From contig NZ_BDMM01000003.1 of the NCBI RefSeq assembly GCF_002157625.1, positions 62,001-126,000 on the forward strand: a stretch of 64,000 nt of DNA, read 5' to 3'. The DNA is from Brevundimonas sp. SH203 (GTDB taxonomy: Bacteria; Pseudomonadota; Alphaproteobacteria; Caulobacterales; Caulobacteraceae). Positions 8,661-17,569 of this stretch are shown piece by piece. A program made the translations under genes and the position numbers. Numbering within the stretch: the stretch's first letter is position 1; every line of letters starts with the position of its first letter. The notes beneath the pieces were generated by a model. It searched no databases. It was given only the letters and a program-made list of their open reading frames with translations, and had not been told where the DNA came from.

Positions 8661-9767
8661 TCAGATGTACTGACGCAGGAATTCACCCAGGCACAGGATC
8701 GCCAGGGACTGGCCGTAAGGCATGGAGGTCAGGGGAATGTCCTTGTAGCCCTGCAGCTCGTCGAAGACCGGGGTGCCGAACGACACCTGCTGCAGTTCGC
8801 CGTCGTCGGAGATGTTGGCCAGGACGCCCTTGACCGCCTTCAGCGCCATCGGGGCGTATTCGGCGCCGATGTAGCGTTTGCGAACCGCCTTCAGGATGCC
8901 ATAGGCGAAGCCGGCGGTGGCCGAGGCCTCCAGATAGCTGTCGTGATCCGGGATCAGGGTGCGCCACAGGCCGCTCTCGTCCTGATGCTGGGCCAGGGCC
9001 TTTACCTGGGCCTCCAGCGTCTCGATCAGGAAGCGACGCAGGCTGTCCTCGGGCGGCAGGTCCAGCAGTTCGATGAACTCCGGGATAGCGATCGTGACCC
9101 AGCAGTTGCCGCGCGCCCACAGGGCGTCGGCGAAGTTGTGGCGTCCCAGGAAGGTCCAGCCGTGGAACCACAGGCCGGTCTTGCGGTCGAACAGATATTT
9201 GATGTGGATGAGGAACTGCTTCTTGGCCTCTTCGACATAGTGCGGGCGGTCCAGAACCAGGCCGATCTTGGCCAGCGGCAGGACGCTCATCATCAAGGTG
9301 TCGTCCCAAAGCTCCTGCGGGTTCTCGTCGTTGAAGACGATGTGCTGGAAGCCGTCCTCCTCGGTGCGGGGCAGACCGTCCATCAGCCATTCCGCCCAGG
9401 TGTCGAGGTAGGGAATGAAGGTCTGGTCGCCCGTCTGCTCGTACAGATAGGCCAGGGTCAGGAAGGGCGAGACGGTGTTGATGTTCTTGGTCGGCGTCCC
9501 GGCGGCGAACCGGTCGCGGAACCAGTTGAGCATGATGTCCAGCGCGGCCGGATCATTGGTCTGCTCATACAGCTTGTAGATGCCGTACAGGCCGATGCCG
9601 TGCGTCCATTCCCAATCGTTCCAGCCCTTGGTGTCGATCACCCTGCCGTCTTCCAGACGCAGCAGGAACTCGCCGGTGTCGTCCTTGATGTTCACCAGAT
9701 TGTCCATCAGGCGCGCGATGGCGTCGCGGACGTCGGCGTAGGGCAGGTCGTGGATCAGGTTCGGCAT
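8661..9767 (-). CDS. GH105 unsaturated rhamnogalacturonyl hydrolase
   Basis: A 368-residue alpha/alpha-barrel enzyme with no signal peptide, so probably cytoplasmic. Family motifs include KGWNDWEWTHGIGLYGIYKL near the N-terminus, NPQELWDDTLMMSVLPLAKI (which contains the catalytic aspartate region corresponding to Asp143 of B. subtilis YteR), FADALWARGNCWV and SYLEASATAGFAYGI. GH105 enzymes hydrate the double bond of the unsaturated galacturonyl residue at the non-reducing end, freeing rhamnose and a product that becomes 5-keto-4-deoxyuronate, the KduI substrate. The ATG at 9767 is the only ATG upstream of the conserved region; its Shine-Dalgarno is weak. It is divergent from kduI across a 297-base gap. 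Confidence 0.9.
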   Translation of the reverse strand: MPNLIHDLPYADVRDAIARLMDNLVNIKDDTGEFLLRLEDGRVIDTKGWNDWEWTHGIGLYGIYKLYEQTNDPAALDIMLNWFRDRFAAGTPTKNINTVSPFLTLAYLYEQTGDQTFIPYLDTWAEWLMDGLPRTEEDGFQHIVFNDENPQELWDDTLMMSVLPLAKIGLVLDRPHYVEEAKKQFLIHIKYLFDRKTGLWFHGWTFLGRHNFADALWARGNCWVTIAIPEFIELLDLPPEDSLRRFLIETLEAQVKALAQHQDESGLWRTLIPDHDSYLEASATAGFAYGILKAVRKRYIGAEYAPMALKAVKGVLANISDDGELQQVSFGTPVFDELQGYKDIPLTSMPYGQSLAILCLGEFLRQYI

Positions 9768-10064
9768 CGCGGATTCCCAAGGCGCCGGGGCGCCGTCATT
9801 CACATCAGGGCGGAGATGATCGGGCAGGGATTTCCACGGGCGCGACGGCGACAAGCCGTCACGCGCGTCCTTGGCCTTCCCGACAGTTTCCACCCTATTC
9901 TCGAAAACGACGCCTAGCAACGCCGTCCCATTTCTTATATGCCGCTCTCATTATGTGAGCATAAATGCCCCGTCAAGAACGCGGCTGACACTCTGCAAAG
10001 CCTTCGGGGCGGGCCGTTCGGCGAGAACGGCACGTCGCGATCAACCTGTTCGAGGCCAAAGACC
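9768..10064. promoter_or_regulatory. Divergent promoter region with TTATG/CATAA inverted repeat
   Basis: This 297-base gap lies between the divergent GH105 and kduI genes. At 9951-9964 TTATG and CATAA flank TGAG, in a short AT-rich patch (about 9929-9966) that probably carries the promoters and an operator. The repeat is not the same sequence as the 6987-7010 palindrome. No other structure is evident. Confidence 0.4.
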
Positions 10065-10922
10065 ATGTCCGACCCCATGTACGACAAGATTTATCAGGCG
10101 ACCCACCCGGACATGATGGACGGCGCGACGAACCAGCAGCTGCGCGACCGCTATCTGGTCGGCGGCCTGTTCTCGCCAGACAAGGTCAGCCTGAACTATT
10201 CGCACAACGAGCGGATGGTGCTGGGCGGGGCCATGCCGGTCGCCGGCGCCCTGAGCCTGCCGACCCATTCCGAACCGCCGTCCCTGGCGGGCAAGCCCTT
10301 CCTGCACGCGCGCGAACTGGGCGTGGTCAACATCGGCGGCGCCGGTTCGATCACTGTGGACGGCGAAACGGTCGAGCTGGCCTTCCGCGACGGCCTGTAT
10401 GTGCCGATGGGGTCGAGCGACATCACCTTCGCCTCGAAGGATGCGGCCGAACCGGCGCGCTTCTATCTGATCGCCATGCCGGCCCACGCCCGCTACGACC
10501 TGACCAAGATCTCGATCGAAGAGGCCGTGCCGCTGGAGATGGGGGCGCTGGAGACGTCCAACGAGCGCACCATCTATCAATATATCGTCCCGGCCAAGGT
10601 GAAGTCCTGCCAGCTGCTGCTGGGCGTGACGGTGCTGAAGCCCGGTTCGGTGTGGAACACCATGCCGCCGCACCTGCACGACCGCCGCTCGGAAGCCTAT
10701 CTCTACTTCGGCCTGGGCGAGAACGACCGCGTCTTCCACTTCATGGGCGAGCCGGACAACGCGCGCCACATCGTCATGGCCGACGGCGAGGCGGTGATCA
10801 GCCCGCCGTGGTCGATCCACATGGGTTCGGGCACCTCCAACTACACCTTCATCTGGGGCATGGGCGGCGAGAACCTGGACTATACCGACATGTGCAAGCT
10901 CGACATCTGCCAGCTGCGCTGA
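10065..10922 (+). CDS. kduI: 5-dehydro-4-deoxy-D-glucuronate isomerase
   Basis: A 285-residue cupin enzyme, close to the usual 278-280 of KduI. It converts 5-keto-4-deoxyuronate to 2,5-diketo-3-deoxygluconate in the cytoplasm. Recognisable segments are [25 protein letters not shown], the zinc-site region [18 protein letters not shown] and [20 protein letters not shown] at the C-terminus. I chose the ATG at 10065, where similarity to the family begins; an in-frame start 42 codons upstream would cover the operator region. Its ribosome-binding site is poor. kduD follows 24 bases downstream and completes the next step. Confidence 0.95.
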   Translation: MSDPMYDKIYQATHPDMMDGATNQQLRDRYLVGGLFSPDKVSLNYSHNERMVLGGAMPVAGALSLPTHSEPPSLAGKPFLHARELGVVNIGGAGSITVDGETVELAFRDGLYVPMGSSDITFASKDAAEPARFYLIAMPAHARYDLTKISIEEAVPLEMGALETSNERTIYQYIVPAKVKSCQLLLGVTVLKPGSVWNTMPPHLHDRRSEAYLYFGLGENDRVFHFMGEPDNARHIVMADGEAVISPPWSIHMGSGTSNYTFIWGMGGENLDYTDMCKLDICQLR

Positions 10923-10946
10923 TCGGGACAGGGGAGAGAAACTTAA

Positions 10947-11705
10947 ATGAGCAATCCGTTTGATCTGACGGGCAAGGTTGCGCTGGTGACGGGCGGCAAC
11001 GTGGGTCTGGGTCAGGGCATCGCCCTGGCCCTGGCCGAGGCGGGCGCCGACATCGTTTCGGTGGCCCTGGCCGATTCCGACGACACCGTGGCCCGGGTGA
11101 AGGCCATGGGCCGTCGCGCCCACGCCGTCAGCGCCGACCTGACCTCCATCGAGCCCGTCGAGCGCGTGCTGGCCGAGGCGTTGGAGGCGATGGGCCGGGT
11201 CGACATCCTGGTCAACAACGCCGGCCTGATCCGCCGCGCCGACGCGGTCGACTTCACCGAGGCCGACTGGGACCTGGTGATGAACATCAATCTGAAGACC
11301 GTCTTCTTCATGAGCCAGGCGGTCGCCCGCCTGTTCATCAAGCAAGGCGACGGCGGCAAGATCATCAACATCGCCTCCATGCTGTCCTTCCAGGGCGGCA
11401 TCCGCGTGCCCTCCTATACGGCGTCCAAGTCGGGCGTGGCGGGCCTGACCAAGCTGATGGCCAACGAATGGGCGCCGCACGGCATTACCGCCAACGCCAT
11501 CGCCCCCGGCTATTTCGCCACCGCCAACACCCAGGCCCTGCGCGAGGACCCGGTGCGGTCGGCCGAGATCCTGGGCCGCATCCCCGCCGGTCGCTGGGGC
11601 CAGCCCTCGGACCTGGGCGGCGCCGCCGTCTTCCTGGCCAGCCGGGCCTCCGACTATGTCCAGGGCGCCATCCTGCCGGTCGACGGCGGCTGGCAGGCGC
11701 GCTGA
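10947..11705 (+). CDS. kduD: 2-dehydro-3-deoxy-D-gluconate 5-dehydrogenase (SDR)
   Basis: A 252-residue classical short-chain dehydrogenase that reduces 2,5-diketo-3-deoxygluconate to 2-keto-3-deoxygluconate with NAD(P)H. It has the glycine-rich cofactor motif (TGGNVGLGQGIA, residues about 14-25), the NNAG motif, the catalytic serine in NIASMLSFQGG and YTASK. The C-terminus PVDGGWQAR is typical of KduD. GGGGAGAG precedes the ATG. It forms an operon with kduI, and a REP-like element lies just after it. Confidence 0.93.
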   Translation: MSNPFDLTGKVALVTGGNVGLGQGIALALAEAGADIVSVALADSDDTVARVKAMGRRAHAVSADLTSIEPVERVLAEALEAMGRVDILVNNAGLIRRADAVDFTEADWDLVMNINLKTVFFMSQAVARLFIKQGDGGKIINIASMLSFQGGIRVPSYTASKSGVAGLTKLMANEWAPHGITANAIAPGYFATANTQALREDPVRSAEILGRIPAGRWGQPSDLGGAAVFLASRASDYVQGAILPVDGGWQAR

Positions 11706-11713
11706 TCTGGAAA

Positions 11714-11823
11714 TCGTCATCCTCGGGCCTGTCCCGAGGATCCATAATCACGGTTTCAAAGGTTGGCGCACTCTGCCGACCCACCGGGAGTATGGATCCT
11801 CGCCACAAGGGCGAGGATGACGA
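11714..11823. repeat. REP-like palindromic dispersed-repeat element
   Basis: Two 33-base arms (11714-11746 and 11791-11823) are inverted copies of each other, identical over 12 bases at each end (TCGTCATCCTCG and CGAGGATCCATA). Each arm is itself a hairpin: CCTCGGG/CCCGAGG on the left, CCTCGCC/GGGCGAGG on the right. The structure lies between kduD and kdgK and looks like the extragenic palindromic elements of many alphaproteobacteria. It may also act as a terminator or mRNA stabiliser. Only one copy was seen in this window. Confidence 0.75.
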
Positions 11824-11897
11824 CAAAAGACTGAAGGCGTTCGCTCTCGTCTCGCCTTCAGGCAAGGTGCATATCCGATCCCGCTGCGGTTAGTCTC

Positions 11898-12941
11898 ATG
11901 TCCCAGAACGCCTTATCCAGACACATCCTCTGCTTCGGCGAGATGCTGCTGCGGCTGTCGCCGAACCAGAACGAACTGCTGCTGCAGTCCCCCGCCCTGA
12001 CCGTGCGTCCGGGCGGGGCCGAGGCCAATGTCGCGGTGTCCCTGGCCCGGTTCGGCGTTCCGACGCGGATGGCCACCGTCCTGCCCGACAACGCCCTGGG
12101 CCGCGCGGCCCGCGATGCGGTGCGCCAGCACGGCGTCGACACCACCCCCATCGTCTTCACGCCGGGCCGGATGGGGCTGTATTTCCTGACGCCGGGCGCG
12201 GTCAGGCGTCCGTCCGAGGTTCTCTATGACCGCGCCGGTTCGGCCTTCGTCCAGCATGTGAACGCGGTCTTCGACTGGGACCGGCTGCTGGACGGGGTGG
12301 AATGGCTGCACGCCTCGGGCGTCACGCCCGCGACCGGCCCCAACGGCTCGGCCGCCGCCGTCGCCCTGATCGAGGCCGCCGTCCGCAAGGGCGTCAAGGT
12401 CAGCTATGACGGCAACTTCCGCGGCAAGCTGTGGGAGCAGTGGGACGGCGATCCGCCCGCGACCCTGGGCCGGATGCTGGCGGGGGCCAGCATCGCCTTC
12501 GCCGACGACCGCGACTTCGCCCTGGTGCTGAAGACGACGTTCGACAGCCCCGATCCGGCCGAGCGTCGTCGCCGGGCCGCCGCCGCCGCCTTCGCCGCCT
12601 TCCCTCGACTGGAGCGGATCGCCTGCACCCTGCGGGTTCAGGACAGCGTCGCCGACCAGGCCCTGTCCGCCGTCCTGCTGACCCGCGACGGCGACGAGGT
12701 GATCGAGACCCGAACCGAGGCCATCCATCTGACCGGCGTCATCGACCGCGTCGGCGGCGGCGACGCCTTCGCCTCCGGCGTCCTCTTCGGTCTGTGGAGC
12801 GGCTGGTCCGATCAACAGGCGCTGGACTTCGGCCTGGCCGCCGCCGGCCTGAAACACGCCATCCCCGGCGACTTCAACCTGGCCTCCGCCGAAGACGTCC
12901 ACGCCGCCCTGGGCGACGGCGGGTTCGACATCCGGCGATAG
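11898..12941 (+). CDS. kdgK: 2-dehydro-3-deoxygluconokinase (PfkB family)
   Basis: A 347-residue ribokinase-family sugar kinase that phosphorylates 2-keto-3-deoxygluconate to KDPG, which then enters the Entner-Doudoroff pathway. Motifs are LCFGEMLLRLSP at the N-terminus, RPGGAEANVAVSLARFG (PfkB signature 1) and RVGGGDAFASGVLFGL (signature 2) with the catalytic base Asp289. This is the third cytoplasmic step after KduI and KduD. The start has no strong Shine-Dalgarno. The REP-like element separates it from kduD, so it may have separate transcription or reduced read-through. Confidence 0.92.
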   Translation: MSQNALSRHILCFGEMLLRLSPNQNELLLQSPALTVRPGGAEANVAVSLARFGVPTRMATVLPDNALGRAARDAVRQHGVDTTPIVFTPGRMGLYFLTPGAVRRPSEVLYDRAGSAFVQHVNAVFDWDRLLDGVEWLHASGVTPATGPNGSAAAVALIEAAVRKGVKVSYDGNFRGKLWEQWDGDPPATLGRMLAGASIAFADDRDFALVLKTTFDSPDPAERRRRAAAAAFAAFPRLERIACTLRVQDSVADQALSAVLLTRDGDEVIETRTEAIHLTGVIDRVGGGDAFASGVLFGLWSGWSDQQALDFGLAAAGLKHAIPGDFNLASAEDVHAALGDGGFDIRR

Positions 12942-12969
12942 GCCGAACCCTGACAAGGAAAGACCCGCG

Positions 12970-14178
12970 ATGCTGACGGCGATCCTCATGGCGGCGGCGA
13001 TTTCGACCTGGCGGTTCGATCTGGCGGCCCAGCCGACCGCGCCGGACCGGATCGCGGTCCAGCCGGGCCAGACCTATCAGCCGAACGCCTATGGGTTCGA
13101 GCCGGGCGCCGCGTCGGACGGCTATCTGTTTTCGGCCGCCGTGCCCGAAGGCGTCTATCGCGTCACCGTCCGCTTCGGCGGCTCCCAGGCGGGACGCACC
13201 ACCGTCAAGGCGGAGGCCCGCCGGTTGATGGTCCGCGATGTCGTCACCGCGCCCGGCGCCTATCAGACCCGTAGCTTCCTGGTCCATGTGCGCGGCCCCG
13301 CCCTGCCCCCGCCGCCCGCCAATGCGCCCGGCGGAACGGCCGTGGTCCTGACGCCGCAGGAGCTGGCCTCGCGCACCTGGGACGACCGGCTGACGCTGGA
13401 GTTTCTGGATCGCCCGCAGGTGGCGGCCATCGACATCGAGCCGGTCGCGGCGCCGGTGGTCTATCTGGCAGGGGATTCCACCGTCACCGACCAACCGTCC
13501 GAACCGGCGGCTAGTTGGGGCCAGATGCTGCCCGCCCTGCTGACGCCCGATGTCGCGGTGGCCAACTACGCCCAGTCGGGCGAGACGCTGAAATCCTTCC
13601 TCAGCGAACTGCGCCTGGCCAAGATCCTGACCACGCTGAAGGCGGGGGACTGGCTGTTGATCCAGTTCGGTCATAACGACCAGAAGACCCAGTGGCTCCA
13701 GACCTATGTCGATCCCGACACCACCTATCCGGCCTATCTGAAGGTCTTCATCGCCGAGGCGAAGCGACGGGGCGCCCATCCCATCCTCGTCACCTCGCCC
13801 GAGCGGCGCAACTTCCGCGACGGGCGCATCCAGGACACGCTGGGAACCTACGCCGAGGCCGCGCGCCGGGTCGCGCGCGAGGAGGACGTGCCGCTGATCG
13901 ACCTGAACGACGCCTCGCGCCGCATCTATGAGGCCCTGGGCCCCGATCAGGCGCCGCGCCTGTTCAACGACGGCGGCGCGGACCACACCCACCACGACAA
14001 TGCGGGCGCCTGGCTTCTGGCCCGCGCCGTGGCCGCCCAGATCGCGGAAAAGGCGCCCGATCTGGCGGCCCATGTCGCGCCGGACTTCCGCCGCTTTACC
14101 CCCGACGCCCCGCCGATGGCCGAGACCGCCGTCGCGCCCAGCCTGACGGCCAGCCGCGAGCGCCCGCGCGGCGATTGA
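12970..14178 (+). CDS. CE12 rhamnogalacturonan acetylesterase, two-domain
   Basis: A 402-residue secreted SGNH hydrolase. A short hydrophobic N-terminus (MLTAILMAAAIST) acts as a probable signal. Residues about 15-155 form a beta-rich accessory domain of the type seen before bacterial CE12 catalytic domains. The catalytic domain has VYLAGDSTV (nucleophile Ser170), ASWGQMLP, QFGHNDQK and DHTHH with the Asp338/His341 pair. Family members remove acetyl groups from galacturonate residues of rhamnogalacturonan, opening the backbone to the lyase. AAGGAAAG precedes the ATG, 28 bases after kdgK, so co-transcription is likely. Confidence 0.88.
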   Translation: MLTAILMAAAISTWRFDLAAQPTAPDRIAVQPGQTYQPNAYGFEPGAASDGYLFSAAVPEGVYRVTVRFGGSQAGRTTVKAEARRLMVRDVVTAPGAYQTRSFLVHVRGPALPPPPANAPGGTAVVLTPQELASRTWDDRLTLEFLDRPQVAAIDIEPVAAPVVYLAGDSTVTDQPSEPAASWGQMLPALLTPDVAVANYAQSGETLKSFLSELRLAKILTTLKAGDWLLIQFGHNDQKTQWLQTYVDPDTTYPAYLKVFIAEAKRRGAHPILVTSPERRNFRDGRIQDTLGTYAEAARRVAREEDVPLIDLNDASRRIYEALGPDQAPRLFNDGGADHTHHDNAGAWLLARAVAAQIAEKAPDLAAHVAPDFRRFTPDAPPMAETAVAPSLTASRERPRGD

Positions 14179-14207
14179 CCGCGCCCAGACCGATTTGACG
14201 GGCGCGG
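14179..14207. terminator. GC-rich hairpin after the CE12 gene
   Basis: CCGCGCCC (14179-14186) is perfectly inverted as GGGCGCGG (14200-14207) with a 13-base loop, directly after the CE12 stop. There is no T-run, so it is only a possible terminator or processing signal. The next 50 bases are AT-richer and may hold a promoter for rhaM. Confidence 0.4.
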
Positions 14208-14264
14208 CGCGACGCACTACCAAATGATGAAACAGAATACCGAATAATCGGAACTGGAGGAATC

Positions 14265-14582
14265 ATGAGCTCGCTTCACGCCTTCCGCATGCAGCTGAAG
14301 CCCGGCGCGGTCCAGGAATACAAGGCGCGTCACGACGCCATCTGGCCCGAACTGGCCGAACTGCTGACCGCCAGCGGCGTCAGCGACTATTCGATCTTCC
14401 TGGACGAAGAGACCCTGTCGCTGTTCGCCGTGCTGCGCCGCGCGGACGACCACACGCTGGACGTCCTGCCCAACCATCCGCTGATGCGGAAGTGGTGGAC
14501 GCACATGGCGCCCTTGATGGAGGTCGAGCCGGGCGACAAACCGTGCGAATGGCCGCTGCAACTGATGTTCCATCAAGCCTGA
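14265..14582 (+). CDS. rhaM: L-rhamnose mutarotase
   Basis: A 105-residue RhaM/YiiL family protein, the normal size. It interconverts the alpha and beta anomers of L-rhamnose in the cytoplasm. Features are AFRMQLKPGAVQEYKARHDAIWPEL at the N-terminus (with the conserved His), SDYSIFLDEETLSLFAVL in the middle and NHPLMRKWWTHMAPLME near the end. GGAGG is well placed before the ATG. It overlaps the next start codon by one base. Its presence shows that free rhamnose, released from rhamnogalacturonan by GH105, is used. Confidence 0.95.
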   Translation: MSSLHAFRMQLKPGAVQEYKARHDAIWPELAELLTASGVSDYSIFLDEETLSLFAVLRRADDHTLDVLPNHPLMRKWWTHMAPLMEVEPGDKPCEWPLQLMFHQA

Positions 14583-17569
14583 TGCGCGCCCTTCTCCTCG
14601 CGGCCGCCGTCGCCGCCGCCCCGCTGGTTCAGGCTTCCGCCGCCGTCGCCCAGACGGCCCACGCCACCGCCGACTTCACCGCCCCCGCCCAGACCTTCGG
14701 CCGCGTCTCCTATGACGCCCGCTCCCTGATGATCGACGGCAAGCGCCTGGTCATCTGGTCCAGCGAGATGCACCCCTTCCGCCTGCCCAGCCCCGAGCTG
14801 TGGCGCGACGTGCTGCAGAAGATGAAGGCCAGCGGATTCAACACCGTCGCCTTCTATTTCGACTGGGGCTACCATAGCCCCAAACAGGGGGTTTACGACT
14901 TCACCGGCATTCGCGACCTGGATCGGTTGCTGAAGATGTCAGAGGAGGAAGGTCTCTATGTCATCGTCCGGCCCGGCCCCTACGCCAACGCCGAACTGAC
15001 GCGCGGCGGCTTCCCCGGCTGGCTGGTCAATCAGCGCGCGCCGTCGCGGACGGACTCGCCGGACTATCTGGCCGCCGCCGACGAATGGCTGACCCACATC
15101 AACGGCATCATCGCCCGGCACCAGATCAACGGCGACGGCCGGGGCAACCAGGGTTCGGTCATCCTCTATCAGATCGAGAACGAGCTGGCGGTCACGACGC
15201 CCGCCCACCGGCGCTACATGGACCATCTGTACGCCAAGGCGCGGGCGGACGGCATCAATGTGCCGATCTTCCACAACGACCAGGGCCGCAACGGCTATTG
15301 GGCGCCCGAGAGTTCGCCCGTCGACAAGGTGGTCCACGGGCCGGTCGATCTCTACGCCTTCGACGGCTATCCGGGCGGCACCTGCACGGTCGGGGGCCAG
15401 ACCACGCGCGGGGCGGCGGCGCCCGACTGGGGCTTCTATGGTCCCGGCGGAGCCAAGGGCGGGGCCTCGGCCTCGCCTTCGACGCCTGGCTTCATGGCCG
15501 AGATCGGCGGCGGCTGGTTCGACTACTGGGGCTCCAACGGCGGTTACGAGTGCAACGCCCGTCAGCGCGGCGAGCGGTTCCAGCGCGTCTTCTATGGCGT
15601 GAACCTGGCCAACGGCATTTCGCTGCAGAGCATCTATGTCGGCTTTGGCGGCACCAGCTGGGGCTGGCTGGCGGCGCCGGTGGTCTTCACCAGCTACGAC
15701 TATGGCGCGGCCATCTCCGAGGCGCGCGACCTGCGGCCCAAGGCCGAAGAGATGAAACAGCTGGCGGGCCTGCTGGAGTCGGTTCCCGATCTGGCCGGGA
15801 TGATCCCCGCCGGGCCGGTCGAAATCTCGTCGCCGAACATCCAAGTCTATCATAACCGCAGCCCGGAGACGGACGCCCGCTTCCTGCTGGTCACGCACAA
15901 GCCGTCGAACGGCCAGAGCCACGACGACTTCACCGTCACCGCCAGCCTGCCCGACGGCCGCTATGTCGTGCCGATGACGCTGAACGGGTTCGACGCCAAA
16001 TGGCTGGTCGCCGGCGTGAACCTGGCGGGACAGCGGCTGGTCTATTCGACGTCAGAGGTTCAGGCCGTCCTGCCGTCCGCGCGCCAGCCGGTCGTCCTGA
16101 TGTACGGCCGCAAGGACGAGCCGGGCCAGACGGTGCTGCGCTTCGCCTCGGCCCCGACGGTGACGGTGCTGGAGGGGCAGGTCCGTTCCGCCTTCGATCC
16201 GGCGACCGGCGACCTGAAGCTGGACTACGCCCATCAGGGTCTGGCCCGGGTGAAGATCAGCGGCGGCGGTCGTCCCGACCTGCTTCTGCTGATCGGCGAG
16301 GAGAAGGAGGCCGCGCGTTTCTGGCGTCAGGGCGATGTGCTGGTGCGCGGCCCGGCCCTGGTCCGTCACGCCCGCATAGAACGCGGCCAGCTGCTTCTGA
16401 CCGGCGACACCAACGCCGAAACGCCGCTGGAGCTGTGGTCGTCGGCGCCGGTGCGGTCGGTGCGCTGGAACGGCGCGACGGTGGCCACGCGCGCCACGGC
16501 GTCGGGCGGGCTGGAGGCGCGCGCCGCCCTGCCCGGCCCCGCCGATTTCGCCCTGCCCGCCCTGACGAACTGGCGCGCAGCCCCCGGATCGCCCGAGGCC
16601 AAGCCGGACTTCGACGACAGCGGCTGGCAGGCCATCGACAACCGCGCCTACGCCAGCAACACCCTGCGTCCCGACGGCCAGCCGAATATGCTGATGGACG
16701 CCTATGGCTTCCACGAGGGGGACGTCTGGTATCGCGGCCGGTTCGAGGGCGGGCCGAACGCCCAGACGATCGAGCTGTTCTACGGCGCGGGCGGCGCGGG
16801 GATGTTGCAGCTGTTCCTGGACGGCGAACTGGTCGGTCAGGACGAACTGCCCACCGGAATGCCGCGCCCGATCACCACCGGACTGGCGCGCTTCCCCCTG
16901 CCCGCCGCCGCCCGCACGCCGGGCCCGCACGCCCTGTCGGTGATGGTGAGAAACAACGGCCACAACTGGAATCTGGACGCCAACGACTTCCACAAGGAGG
17001 CGCGCGGCCTGGTCTCGGTTTCGGTCGGGCCGCGCACCGGCCCCGGCTTCTCGGTCCCCGTCGCCTGGAAGATTCAGGGTCGTCAGGGCGGAGAGGACTT
17101 CACCGACGCCGTGCGCGGCGTCGCCAACAACGGCGGTCTGTTCGGCGAGCGGAACGGCTGGCACCTGCCGCAGTTCGACGACACGCGCTGGGGCGCCGCC
17201 ACGGTGGGTCAGCCGCTGCCGCCGGGCGTGACCTGGTATCGCACCGGCTTCGACCTGAACGTGCCGCAAGGGCAGGACGCCTCCATCGGCCTGGCGTTCG
17301 GCGACATCGACACGTCGCGCTCTGACCGGGCCTATCGCGTCCTGATCTTCGTCAACGGCTGGCACATGGGCCAGTTCATCGCCAACGTCGGACCGCAGCG
17401 GGTCTTCACCCTGCCCGAGGGGATATTGAACGCGCGGGGCCACAACACCATCGCCCTGGCCGTCTCGACCGACGGGGCGCCGGGCAATGTGCTGGAGGAC
17501 GTGCGCCTGATCACCCAGCGCAATGTGCGCGGCGGCGTCCAGACCACCACGGAAGGATCGCGTCGATGA
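14582..17569 (+). CDS. GH35 beta-galactosidase, exported
   Basis: A 995-residue protein with a Sec signal peptide (residues 1-24, ending ASAAVAQ). The TIM barrel begins near residue 40 (LMIDGKRLVIWSSEMHPFRLP) and carries the GH35 acid/base Glu201 in YQIENEL and nucleophile Glu307 in FMAEIGGGWFD. Beta-sandwich domains follow: a jelly-roll region near 690-820 (WYRGRFEGGPNAQTIELFYG) and a second near 880-985 (WYRTGFDLNVPQGQDASIGL). It probably removes galactose from galactan side chains of rhamnogalacturonan-I in the periplasm or at the cell surface. Its ATG overlaps the rhaM stop (TGATG) and its stop overlaps the next start (ATGA), so this is one operon. Confidence 0.9.
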   Translation: MRALLLAAAVAAAPLVQASAAVAQTAHATADFTAPAQTFGRVSYDARSLMIDGKRLVIWSSEMHPFRLPSPELWRDVLQKMKASGFNTVAFYFDWGYHSPKQGVYDFTGIRDLDRLLKMSEEEGLYVIVRPGPYANAELTRGGFPGWLVNQRAPSRTDSPDYLAAADEWLTHINGIIARHQINGDGRGNQGSVILYQIENELAVTTPAHRRYMDHLYAKARADGINVPIFHNDQGRNGYWAPESSPVDKVVHGPVDLYAFDGYPGGTCTVGGQTTRGAAAPDWGFYGPGGAKGGASASPSTPGFMAEIGGGWFDYWGSNGGYECNARQRGERFQRVFYGVNLANGISLQSIYVGFGGTSWGWLAAPVVFTSYDYGAAISEARDLRPKAEEMKQLAGLLESVPDLAGMIPAGPVEISSPNIQVYHNRSPETDARFLLVTHKPSNGQSHDDFTVTASLPDGRYVVPMTLNGFDAKWLVAGVNLAGQRLVYSTSEVQAVLPSARQPVVLMYGRKDEPGQTVLRFASAPTVTVLEGQVRSAFDPATGDLKLDYAHQGLARVKISGGGRPDLLLLIGEEKEAARFWRQGDVLVRGPALVRHARIERGQLLLTGDTNAETPLELWSSAPVRSVRWNGATVATRATASGGLEARAALPGPADFALPALTNWRAAPGSPEAKPDFDDSGWQAIDNRAYASNTLRPDGQPNMLMDAYGFHEGDVWYRGRFEGGPNAQTIELFYGAGGAGMLQLFLDGELVGQDELPTGMPRPITTGLARFPLPAAARTPGPHALSVMVRNNGHNWNLDANDFHKEARGLVSVSVGPRTGPGFSVPVAWKIQGRQGGEDFTDAVRGVANNGGLFGERNGWHLPQFDDTRWGAATVGQPLPPGVTWYRTGFDLNVPQGQDASIGLAFGDIDTSRSDRAYRVLIFVNGWHMGQFIANVGPQRVFTLPEGILNARGHNTIALAVSTDGAPGNVLEDVRLITQRNVRGGVQTTTEGSRR

